16,185 nt of DNA from Eimeria necatrix (taxonomy: Eukaryota; Apicomplexa; Conoidasida; Eucoccidiorida; Eimeriidae): NCBI RefSeq assembly GCF_000499385.1, contig NW_013654797.1, positions 12,501-28,685 of the forward strand. Direction: 5' to 3'. The translations under genes and the position numbers were made by a program. Every line of letters starts with the position of its first letter. Positions within the stretch are counted from its first letter, which is position 1. The notes under the pieces are model-generated. The model worked only from the letters and a program-made list of their open reading frames with translations, was not told the DNA's origin and searched no databases. Shown piece by piece: positions 7,891 to 15,289 of this stretch.

Positions 7891-8454
7891 CCAGCTAGCT
7901 AGCTGGCTAGCTCTGCGGCTAGCTAGCCACGCTCTAGCTAGCTAGCTAGCTAGCTGCGTAGCTAGCTGCAGGCAATTTTTCGAGCTGCCTATATTGCTGG
8001 CTAGCTAGCTTTGTGGCTAGCTAGCTACGAGCCTAGATGGCTAGCTAGCAAATTCTATGGCTAGCTAGCTACCTCTGCGGATAGCTAGCTACCTCTATGG
8101 CTAGCTAGCTAGCTCTGTGGCCAACTAGCTACGAAGTTACCTGCCTAGCTAGCTAGCTCTGTGGCTAGCTGGCTACACCGATGTCTAGCTAGCCAACTCT
8201 GTGGCTAGCTAGCCACCTCGATGTCTAGCTAGCTAGCTCCGTGGCTAGCTAGCCATGAAGCTAGCTGGCTAGCTAGCTCGGAAGCTCCGTGGCTAGCTCG
8301 CCACAAAGCTAGCTGGCTAGCTAGCTGGGTAGCTCTATGGCTAGCTAGCTAGGCAGCTCTCTGGCTAGCTAGCCACGAAGCTAGCTGGCTAGCCAGATGT
8401 GCAACTACCTGTGTGGCTAGCTAGCCACGAAGCTAGCTGGCTAGCTAGCTAGCT
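7891..8454. repeat. CTAG-type array with higher-order units
   Basis: CTAGCTAG tetramers, self-complementary, interrupted at fairly regular 20-40-base spacing by words such as CTCTGTGG, CTCTATGG, CCACGAAG and ACCTCGATGT. It is therefore an array of degenerate minisatellite units rather than a plain tetranucleotide repeat. No coding potential was seen. Confidence 0.85.
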
Positions 8455-9030
8455 GCTGCGCCTCCCTTTGCATATTTGCTGCTGCAGGAGGGCCCCACAT
8501 CCTTTCTTTCTTTTTCTTTTTGTCTTTTTCTTTTATCTCTTTTTGCTGCTCCTTCCATTTTAGTTTTGGGGGCCCTCCAGACTTACATGGGCGCCTTCGC
8601 TCGCGGGGGGCCCCTGGGGGGCCCCCCCTGGCGCAGCCCTTGGGGGGCCCCCCAGGGGCCCCCGGGGGCCCTTTGGAGGGGCCCCTGGAGGGACCTTGCC
8701 TGGGGGCCCCGGGGGGCCCCAGGGGCCCCGGGGGCCCGGGGGGCCCCGGGGGCCCGGGGGGCCCCGGGGGCCCCGGGGGCCCCAGGAGCCCTGGGGGCCC
8801 CAGGGGCCCTGGGGGCCCTGGGGGCCCCCCTTCTCTCCCAAGGGTCTTCTGGGGCAGAGGGGGCCCCTGGGTTTGTCTTGGGAGATAATGCTGCGCTGCA
8901 GTTCAGCAGCTGCAGCACAGCAGCAGAAGCGGGGCCCCCTTGGGAGGCCTAGGGAGGGGCCCCTGGGGGCCCCAGGGGCCCTTTGAGGGGCCCCCCTAGC
9001 TGCTGTTTTCGGGCTGCTGCAGCTGCATGC
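8455..9030. repeat. Pyrimidine tract and GGGGCCCC-type tract
   Basis: A CT-rich tract (8500-8560) precedes a long GGGGCCCC-type tract (8566-8835), then a short unique stretch (8836-8930) and more GC-rich sequence to 8995. The frame from 8476 encodes a collagen-like Gly-Ala-Pro chain and is open in several frames on both strands, so I do not call it a gene. Confidence 0.7.
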
Positions 9031-9404
9031 AGCTAGCTAGCTAGCCAGGCAGCTAGCTGGCTAGCTAGCTCCCCTGGCTGCCCACGTCGGCAGCTAGCTA
9101 AGACTCCACAGCGCCTTCATCTGTTATCACTGCTGTTTCCTCTCGGACTTCAGCTAGCTAGCTAGCTAGGCTAGCTAGCTAGCTACCTAGCTAGCCACTT
9201 GGGTAGCTAGCCATGCGGCTAGCAAGGTAGCTAGCTAGCTAACTAGCTACGTGGCTAGCTAGCTGCCGAAAACTAGTGAGTTTGCCTCTCTAGCTAGTAC
9301 GTAGCTAGCTAGCTAGCCAGCTAACCATTCCAGCTAGCCTCTAGTCTAGCTAGCTAGCTAAATGGCCGCAGCTGGCTAGCTAGCTAGCTAGCTAGCTAGC
9401 TAGC
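9031..9404. repeat. Second CTAG-type array
   Basis: As at 7891-8454, with a run of about nine perfect tetramers at the right end. A unique insert lies at 9096-9150. Confidence 0.85.
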
Positions 9405-9513
9405 AGGCAAGGGGCCTTTTTAAATCAAAAGAAACGAATGAAAAAAGCAAGAGACACAAAAAGAATCCAAGACAAAAATAATAGACACAAAAGCGCCGCA
9501 CAGCGCCAAAAAA

Positions 9514-9740
9514 GTGCAGCAGCGGCAGAAGCAGCAGCAGCAGCAAGCAGCAGCAGCAAGCAGCAGCAGTAAGCAAGCAGCAGCAGCAAGCAGCAGCAGT
9601 TGGCAAGCAGCAGCAGTAAGCAAGCAGCAGCAGCAAGCAGCAGCAGTAAGCAAGCAGCAGCAGCAAGCAGCAGCAAACAGGAGCAGGAGCAAACGTTCAA
9701 CAGCAGCAAGCAAGCAGCAGCAGCAAGCAGCAGCAGCAGC

Positions 9741-9773
<33 letters not shown>

Positions 9774-9800
9774 GCAGCAACAACAGCAGCAGAAACAGTG
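9514..9800. repeat. CAG array with AAGCAAGCAG interruptions
   Basis: Blocks of (CAG)3-4 separated by AAG or TAAGCAAG, giving a unit near 30 bases (AGCAGCAGCAGTAAGCAAGC). Frames give Ser/Ala/Gln or Leu/Cys runs. The flank at 9405-9513 is A-rich and unique. No gene was recognised. Confidence 0.75.
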
Positions 9801-9870
9801 AGCCTAACGTGTGCAGTCACTGCGGACAAAGTGCTGCTGCTGCGGCGCTGCTGCAGCAGCAGCACAGAAT

Positions 9871-10010
9871 CAAATACTTTATAAACTATTCAATATATTG
9901 AAAAGAAAATAAAACTCTAAATAAATAAAAATAAAAAAATATAAATGAAATAATAAATGCTTTTAAATGGATTAAATGATCTAGAGGAATAAATAATCCC
10001 AATTTACAAA
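9871..10010. other. AT-rich spacer
   Basis: Very AT-rich unique sequence with AATAAAA and ATAAATAA words and no open frame of note. Confidence 0.7.
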
Positions 10011-10016
10011 TATGCG

Positions 10017-10304
10017 TTGCTTCAAAACAACAGAGCGGAAGGGGCCCCCAAAACGGGGGCCCCTCTCCCTTGCTGCTGCTGCTGCAGCAGCCGTGCCGCT
10101 GCCTCTTCTATGGGCCCCGGCTCCCCTGCTTCAGAAGCACCTGCTGCAGACACTGCTGCAGCAGCTGCTGCTGCTGCAGTCCTTGTTGCAGCAGCAGCTG
10201 CTGCAGCCGCTGCTGCAGCTGCACTTGCTGCTGCTGCCGCTGTTGTTGCTGCTGCTGCTGCAGCATTGAATGCCACACGGCAAGCAATAAAACGCACGCA
10301 CTGA
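10017..10304. other. Ala-rich open frames on both strands, gene doubtful
   Basis: On plus, a frame ends with a long Ala run, LNATRQAIKRTH and a stop. On minus, one frame carries an Ala run, then AAGASEAGEPGPIEEAAARL and a stop at 10022. Neither has an ATG start or a clear splice site, and CTG/CAG triplets keep both open. It may be an exon of an unidentified gene on either strand. Confidence 0.25.
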
Positions 10305-10318
10305 CGGAGCAGCTGCGC

Positions 10319-10454
10319 AAACCCTAAACCCTAAACCCTAAACCCTAGAGCCAAGAAGCTGGCCCTTCATTAAGGGCTGCGAAGGTGAGAAGCAGCAAAT
10401 GCAGGCTGCCGCGTCTGCCTTCTCTAGGGTTTAGGGTTTAGGGTTTAGGGTTTG
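10319..10454. repeat. Foldback unit with telomere-like arms
   Basis: (AAACCCT)4 at 10319-10347 and (TTTAGGG)4 at 10426-10454 enclose a 78-base spacer. The spacer is related to that at 11273-11338 (shared GGGCTGCGAAGG and AGAAGCAGCAAA). Confidence 0.8.
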
Positions 10455-10598
10455 GCTCTTTGCCCCATAAAAAAGTAGTACTGGTTTATAGTGAGCACAT
10501 CTTTAATTGCTGTATAAAGTTTGCCAGTTTATTTATTTCCTCATTTCCATTTATTCACTTTTACTCATTTAGCATTTATGAAGTACATCCCGCGAGGA

Positions 10599-10680
10599 GC
10601 TAGCTAGCTAGCTAGCTAGCTAGCTAGCTAGCTAGCTAGCTGCGTCGCTAGCTAGTCACATTAAACTAGCTAGCGCGCTA
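10599..10680. repeat. Short CTAG array
   Basis: About ten perfect tetramers (10599-10641) and a degenerate tail, just beyond the 3' end of the transporter gene. The flank 10455-10598 is AT-rich and unique. Confidence 0.85.
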
Positions 10681-10756
10681 AATATTGGCTCGCTGCTGCT
10701 GCAGCAGCAGCTGTTGCTGCTGCTGCTGTTGTTGCTGCTGTTGTTGCTGCAGCTGT

Positions 10757-10818
10757 TCAGTCCTGTTCTACACTCCAGGGCATTCCGTTGATGGCGATGC
10801 CCACGTCGCGCGCCCGCA

Positions 10819-10868
<50 letters not shown>

Positions 10869-11169
10869 TGCTGCAGCTCATCTGCCGTTTCGGCTGCTGC
10901 TGCTGCTGCGTCTGGGTCCGACGGCTCGTGCAGGTCTGCTGCTGCGTGGCCCGCTGCTGCGGCTTCCTCTTGCGTTGCTGCTGCGTCTGCTGCTGCTGCT
11001 GCTGCGTCTGCTGCTGCTGCTGCAGCACGTGCTGCGTGCTCCGCTATTTGCTGCTTCCGCTGCTGAGATAATCCTATGTCCTCCAATACCATTCCCTTTC
11101 CCTCGGGAACATAAAAGTAAACAAACATTCCGCTAAGGGCACTGAGTCCGGAGAAGAGGAAAAAGGTAC
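10757..11169 (-). CDS. Transporter last exon: TM12 and C-terminal tail
   Basis: Phase 1 start after ATGCATGCAG: (G)TFFLFSGLSALSGMFVYFYV, PEGKGMVLEDIGLSQQRKQ, Ala runs with Glu/Asp, about 17 Gln, and LRARDVGIAINGMPWSVEQD before TGA at 10759-10757. The tail is hydrophilic and expected in the cytosol. Its runs come from sense GCA/CAG repeats. Confidence 0.9.
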
Positions 11170-12008
11170 CTGCATGCATGCATTCCGCAAAAAACCCTAA
11201 ACCCTAAACCCTAAACCCTAAACCCTAGCTCTAAACCCCAAGCCTAAATCCTAACCCTAGGCCCTAAACCCTCAGAACTGGCCCCTCGTTGCCTGAGGGC
11301 TGCGAAGGCCAGAAGCAGCAAAAGCAGCATGCGCGATGGTTTAGGGTTTAGGGCTTAGGGTTTAGGGTTTGCTTCCACGCCACAAAACGGGAATCAAACG
11401 AAAACAAGTCCCAAATAAACCAACGAATTATCATCGCAAGAAAAGACAAATGATTTAAAAGTGAAAATAAAACAAAATTCGGAAAAGTGGAAATAAAACG
11501 AAATTCAAAAAAGCGAAAATGAGGCAAAATTCAAAAACTTGAAAACATGAATTTCGATGCAAGTTCGCAACCATGCCAAATAGGAAACTGAGATCTTCGG
11601 GATTTCCTTTTTGAATTAAATAATTAAATTAATTAAACAAAATAATTAATTAAATTAAAATAAATAATTAATTAATTTGAAAGGCCTGCCTCCTGTTGTG
11701 ATGCAAACAAGAAAACACGAGTTTCGATGCAAGTTCGAAAGCAAGGCGAACAGGAAACTGGGATCTTCGGGGGTTTCTAACGAACTAAAGACTTAAATAA
11801 TTGAATTAAATAATTAAATTAATTAATTATTTAAATAATTAAAATAAATAATTCATTTATTTGAAACACTTGCCTGCTATTGTGATGCAAACAAACAGAG
11901 GCTCCAGCGTCGACTGCATGATGAAGGCCACAGTCCAGAAGGCGGTGATGGTCAAGCCCATGCCGACGCCGCGACAGGAGTTGGGAAGCACCTGAAACAA
12001 AAAACAAA

Positions 12009-12051
<43 letters not shown>

Positions 12052-12383
12052 AAATAAATAAAAATATTAATTCAGAGCTTTTATTCGCATGCCGCTTCCC
12101 GCAGAAAGAACGGAAATCGACGCTCGCCAGCAGCAGCAGCAGCAGCAAGCATATCTAGCAGCAGCAGCAGCAAGCACATCCAGCAGCAGCAGCAGCAGCA
12201 AGTAAATCTAGCAGCAGCAGCAGTAACAGCAAGAACACTCCTTTGACAGCAGCGATAGCAGTAGCAAGAACACTTCTCAGCGGCAGCAGCAGCAGCAGCA
12301 ACAAAACATTTGTCTGCAGCAGCAGACAGCAGCAGGAGCAACACCACTGCAGCAGCAGCAGCAGAAGCAGGAGCAACACCGGT

Positions 12384-12432
<49 letters not shown>

Positions 12433-13225
12433 ACCTCGCTCGCGACGACAAACATGAGAGCGGCCCAGGACACATTCCAGCAGAACATAAAGACAAGCAT
12501 GCCAACAACCAGCAGCGTAGTGGGGGTGGTTCCTGCTGCTGCTGCTGCGTCTGCTGCTGCTGCTGCTGCTGCTGCTGCGTCCGTGGCGGTTGCTGCTGCT
12601 GCGTGGACATCCACTGTCTTCTGAAGTAAAAAGCCCGACTGAAGGAAAGCGCAGCAAGTACCGAGGAGCCCGCGATGAAGCGGAGTCTAGGGTTTAGGGT
12701 TTAGGGTTTAGGGTTTAGGGTTTGGCGTACCGCAATAACGAGGTGACACACAACAGCCCCGAAGGTCCCGAGCAGCAGCAAAACGCGTCTGCCCAGCTTC
12801 TCCACGAGGCACATGCAGCAGATGACTCCCATGAACTGCAGCGCAGCACGCACCAAACCCTAATTTAGGGTTTAGGGTTTACAGGGTCTCCCCGCGTCCC
12901 GCGCAGTCCACGCATCCGCGTGCCTCGCTGCGCAGCGCGGCCGCCGCGCAACCTCGCCCAGCCCAACCGCCGCTCGCGAGGGCCTGTCTACTCAGGGTTT
13001 AGGGTTTAGGGTTTAGGGTTTAGGGTTTAGGGTTTGCGACCTTCATGGCTCCCACTCCCGCGCCAGCCAAGTAAGGGTCTGAAATCCCCGCCATTGTGAA
13101 AATGTCTATTGCGAAATATATCACCGAATTTGCTGCTGTCAAATTTTGCGCAACGGCGCAGCCAACAGCAGTCAAGATCGGCCGGTGGTGCGTCCGCAGC
13201 AGCCGCCAGTACCTGCACAGCGTCT

Positions 13226-13294
<69 letters not shown>

Positions 13295-14868
13295 GGCGGC
13301 GGCAGCGGGAGAGGGGAGGAATTAGGGTTTGCGGGGAGGAGGGGCCGAACGGGTTGGAGCTCGGGGGATAGTTCTAGCGGGTTAAAGGGGGTTAGGGTTT
13401 AGGGTTTAGGGTTTAGGGTTTAAGAGGCGATTATTAGGGTTTAGGGTTTGGTCCACGAATCTCCGGGCGTTGTTAAGGGTTTAGGGTTTGCGCGGACGAA
13501 TTCCCCCCATTTGTGTTCAGGGTTTGCTAGGGTTTACTAGGGTTTAGGTGCGTGCGTTCAAAAGCGAGGGTTTAGGGTTTAGGGTTTAGGTTCGAAAGCG
13601 AGGGTTTAGGGTTTAGGGTGCTCGTTCGAAAGCCAGGGTTTAGGGTTTAGGGTTTAGGGTTTGTCGCACGAATCGCCAGGTGTTGAGCTTGACTCCGCGG
13701 CGCAGAAGAAGTTCGTTTTGGACTCTTTCTTCTTCTTTTTCGTGTTCTTTTTCTTCCAAAAGTTGCAAAATAAATAAATCTATTTCTGCTGCGCTGCTGC
13801 AGTACCCCAGCCGCTGCAGACTCCACTTGGCTTCTTCCAGCCTTCCCTTCCCCACCAGAAAGCGGGGGCTTTCCGGCAGCACCCACACCTCGCCCACGAT
13901 CTGCAGCAGCCGCCCAACCGAGGGTTTAGGGTTTAGGGTTTAGGGTTTAGGGTTTAGGCTTTCGGGGTGAAGAACAGCCGCCCGCCTGCGGCGAAGAGTC
14001 TAGGGTTTAGGGTTTAGAGTGTCACTCTTCTGTGGAAGAGGGAGGCCCGGCGCTGCACAGGCGCCCCGACCTCCCGCTAGGGTTTAGGGTTTAGGGTTTA
14101 GGGTTTAGGGTTTAGGGTTTACCGGAGCACTGCGCAACTTCTTGGCAAGCCACCAAAACCCCCCGCAAGTCCGTGGGAGCTATTTCGCACATGTAAGTGG
14201 CGTAAACCACAAACCCCATTCCCACTCCGAGGCCCACGAAGAAACGCCCCACAAGCACCAGCTGCGCGCAAACCCCAAACCCTAAACCCTAAACCCTAAA
14301 CCCTAAACCCTAAGCCCTAAACCCTAGGCCTCGAATGCTGCGCGTTGCGAGCTGCGTGCGCGCTCGCGTTCACGCCGAAGTCGGACAAGGCGCGGCGCGC
14401 ACATGAGGGCGAGGGGAACTGTCCCCCCGCAAGTCCGTGGGAGCTATTTCGCACATGTAAGTGGCGTAAACCACAAACCCCATTCCCACTCCGAGGCCCA
14501 CGAAGAAACGCCCCACAAGCACCAGCTGCGCGCAAACCCCAAACCCTAAACCCTAAACCCTAAACCCTAAACCCTAAGCCCTAAACCCTAGGCCTCGAAT
14601 GCTGCGCGTTGCGAGCTGCGTGCGCGCTCGCGTTCACGCCGAAGTCGGACAAGGCGCGGCGCGCACATGAGGGCGAGGGGAACTGCCGCCAAACCCTAAA
14701 CCCTAAACCCTAAACCCTAAACCCTAAACCCTAAACCCTAAACCCTACCGCGAAGCTGGTGCCTATTCCGAAGCAAATGGAAGCAAATAAGAGACAAAAG
14801 TCACTCAGCAGCAGCCCCGGGCGTCTCCCGAGCCTGTCAGCAATCCAGCCTCCTAGCACACTGCCAGC
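10757..14868 (-). CDS. MFS sugar-porter-type transporter, multi-exon, 5'-partial
   Basis: A twelve-helix permease of the major facilitator superfamily, sugar/H+ symporter type. Substrate cannot be told from sequence; hexoses or polyols are the usual cargo. Signatures in order: GGWIADRLGRR (loop 2-3); LVLVGRFFVGLGVGMG (TM4) with CEIAPTDLRG (loop 4-5); LPESPRFL (end of TM6); AQNLTAANSVIYF (TM7, cf. QQLTGxN-YY); VEKLGRR (loop 8-9); SWAALMFVVASE plus VLPNSCRGVGMG (TM10, loop 10-11); VPEGKG (end of TM12, cf. PETKG). Exons: 14868-14749, 14261-14123, 13900-13670, 13223-13041, 12835-12731, 12620-12435, 11991-11874, 11169-10757. Apart from the TM5/6 interval, consecutive phases agree. An Ala-rich insert lies in the TM9-10 loop, and the tail has Ala and Gln runs. 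Introns are mostly telomere-like repeats. TM1 and most of TM2 are not found, and TM5 is missing, so the copy may be mis-assembled or decaying. Confidence 0.92.
11170..11873 (-). other. Transporter last intron, GC-AG type
   Basis: 704 bases. Contents in plus orientation: AAACCCT array 11194-11272, spacer related to 10348-10425, TTTAGGG array 11339-11371, an A-rich unique block (11372-11540), then two AT-rich related units (about 11541-11711 and 11712-11891), the second running into the upstream exon end. Confidence 0.8.
11541..11891. repeat. Imperfect tandem pair of about 175 bp, AT-rich
   Basis: Both units contain TTTCGATGCAAGTTCG, AGGAAACTG.GATCTTCGGG, an AATTAAATAATTAAATTAATT block and a TTGAAA...CCTGC...TTGTGATGCAAACAA end. 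In the right-hand unit this last piece is the 3' end of the TM11 exon plus its donor. In the left-hand unit it is a decayed copy inside the intron. Confidence 0.8.
11874..11991 (-). CDS. Transporter exon: loop 10-11 and TM11
   Basis: 39 codons plus one base: VLPNSCRGVGMGLTITAFWT, then VAFIMQSTLEPLFVCITIA. The acceptor TTGTTTCAG gives ASE-VLPNSCRG across the junction. The donor is AG|GCAAGT, a GC-AG intron. The nearby GT four bases further gives the wrong frame. Confidence 0.88.
11992..12434. repeat. Transporter intron with TAAA array and sense-CTG tract
   Basis: An (AAAT)n microsatellite lies at 12001-12060 and CAG on plus (CTG in the gene sense) at 12129-12430. The repeat starts four bases after the donor. 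Confidence 0.8.
12435..12620 (-). CDS. Transporter exon: Ala-rich loop and TM10
   Basis: 62 codons, phase 0: KTVDVH, an Ala run of about 20 residues with Asp/Thr, GTTPTTLLVVGMLVFMFCWN, then VSWAALMFVVASE. The acceptor is CTTTTTACTTCAG; another in-frame acceptor 18 bases upstream would add SGFLLQ. The donor GTTCG is followed at once by (CTG)n. Confidence 0.85.
12731..12835 (-). CDS. Transporter exon: TM8, loop 8-9, TM9
   Basis: 35 codons, phase 0: FMGVICCMCLVEKLGRR, then VLLLLGTFGAVVCHLVIA. The GRR repeat of the MFS half-symmetry is kept; Glu-Lys replaces the commoner Asp-Arg. Acceptor GCGCTGCAG, donor GTACGCCAAACCC. Confidence 0.9.
13041..13223 (-). CDS. Transporter exon: TM7 and start of TM8
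   Basis: 61 codons, phase 0: TLCRYWRLLRTHHRPILTAV, then GCAVAQNLTAANSVIYFAID, then IFTMAGISDPYLAGAGVGAM and K. The Q-N-L-T-A-A-N segment matches the TM7 substrate-site motif of sugar porters. The acceptor is formed by a (CTG)n tract ending in CAG at 13224. The donor GTCGCAAACCC abuts the array. Confidence 0.9.
13321..13665. repeat. TTTAGGG arrays with decayed exon-edge copies
   Basis: Six or more TTTAGGG blocks separated by short related spacers: GTCCACGAATCTCCGGGCGT, GCGGACGAATTCC, and repeated TTCGAAAGCGAGGG. Two spacers resemble the 3' edge of the neighbouring exon at 13661-13690. A (CAG)n tract at 13225-13292 (sense CTG) leads to the TM7 exon. Confidence 0.85.
13670..13900 (-). CDS. Transporter exon: end of TM6, PESPR and central loop
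   Basis: 77 codons, phase 0: IVGEVWVLPESPRFLVGKGR, EEAKWSLQRLGY, a charged central loop (LLEEKEHEKEEERVQ), and ending VKLNTWRF. Acceptor GCTGCTGCAG, donor GTGCGACAAACCC. The frame is open further upstream to 13918 (VGRLLQ), which would complete TM6 as in relatives, but no AG lies at that edge. Confidence 0.9.
13957..13985 (-). CDS. Candidate small exon: start of TM6 (G)GRLFFTPKA
   Basis: After the acceptor CGCCGCAG the phase fits the one base left by the TM4 exon and reads G-GRLFFTPKA, similar to the WR-x-(M/L)F start of TM6. It then runs directly into a TAAACCC array with no GT donor. TM5 would be absent between it and the TM4 exon. Confidence 0.4.
14123..14261 (-). CDS. Transporter exon: TM4 and loop 4-5
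   Basis: 46 codons plus one base. LVLVGRFFVGLGVGMG, then FVVYATYMCEIAPTDLRG, then VLVACQEVAQCS. Spacing from SFA of the preceding exon to GRFF matches the family (cf. SFxxLxxGRF). Acceptor GCGCGCAG. Donor GTAAACCCTAAACCC, again formed by the array. Confidence 0.9.
14159..14686. repeat. 264-bp perfect tandem duplication including part of the TM4 exon
   Basis: From CCCCCCGCAAGTCCG to GAGGGGAACTG the two copies (14159-14421, 14423-14685) appear identical, including the number of heptamers in the embedded array (five AAACCCT plus variants). The gene-upstream copy holds the TM4 acceptor and the first two thirds of the exon but lacks its 3' end and donor. Confidence 0.93.
14749..14868 (-). CDS. 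Transporter exon: end of TM2, loop 2-3, TM3
   Basis: 40 codons, phase 0 at both ends: AGSVLGGWIADRLGRRPGLL then SDFCLLFASICFGIGTSFA. It holds the diagnostic G-x(4)-DRxGRR. Acceptor CTTTCTGTGCAG. Donor GTAGGGTTTAGGG: the telomere-like array itself forms the 5' splice site. No upstream exon encoding TM1 could be supported. Confidence 0.9.
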
Positions 14869-14883
14869 CTGCACAGAAAGCAC

Positions 14884-14936
14884 AAACCCTAAACCCTAAA
14901 CCCTAAACCCTAAACCCTAAACCCTAAACCCCAAAC
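14884..14936. repeat. AAACCCT array upstream of the TM2-3 exon
   Basis: About seven heptamers, ending 14 bases from the acceptor at 14869-14870. The unique stretch 14937-15010 beyond it has open frames but no recognisable TM1. Confidence 0.85.
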
Positions 14937-15011
14937 TCCGGAACGGCGCAGATCACACGAAAGGGGCCACTCAAATATGAACACAGGAAGCAAACAAGTC
15001 CAACAGGTAAG

Positions 15012-15279
15012 GCAGCCAGCTGGCTAGCTGCCTCTCCGGCCAGCAAGCCGCTGGCCAGCTAGCTAGCTAGCCAGTAAGCTCCCCTGCGCCATCGGTATAG
15101 CCGGCGAGCCGCGAGCCAGCTAGCTAGCTAGCCAGCTAGCTAGCTAGGCAGCTAGCTAGCTAGCTAGCCAGGGAGCTAGCCAGCTAGCTAGCTAGCTGGC
15201 TATCTGTCAATCTCGCTAGCCAGCTAGCCGGCTAGCTAGCTAGCTAGCTAGCTAGCCAGCTAGCTAGCTAGCTAACTAG
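15012..15279. repeat. Fourth CTAG-type array
   Basis: CTAG tetramers with CCAGCTAG and GGCTAG variants and runs of up to eight perfect units. No coding content. Confidence 0.85.
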
Positions 15280-15289
15280 GTAGGCGTAG

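Noticed and set aside
8476..8986. Collagen-like Gly-Pro-Ala frames
   Set aside because: GGGGCCCC-type repeats give Gly/Pro/Ala chains in several frames on both strands, so the open frames carry no information.
7891..9404. CRISPR-like array in the CTAG blocks
   Set aside because: Units and interruptions are both degenerate and related, there are no unique spacers of constant size, and the genome is eukaryotic.
9400..9884. Leu/Cys and Ser/Lys/Ala frames over the CAG array
   Set aside because: Open in many frames, with no unique motif, start or splice site.
14317..14563. Small frames on both strands within the 264-bp duplication
   Set aside because: They cross the truncated exon copy in the wrong frame and end in telomere-like repeats.
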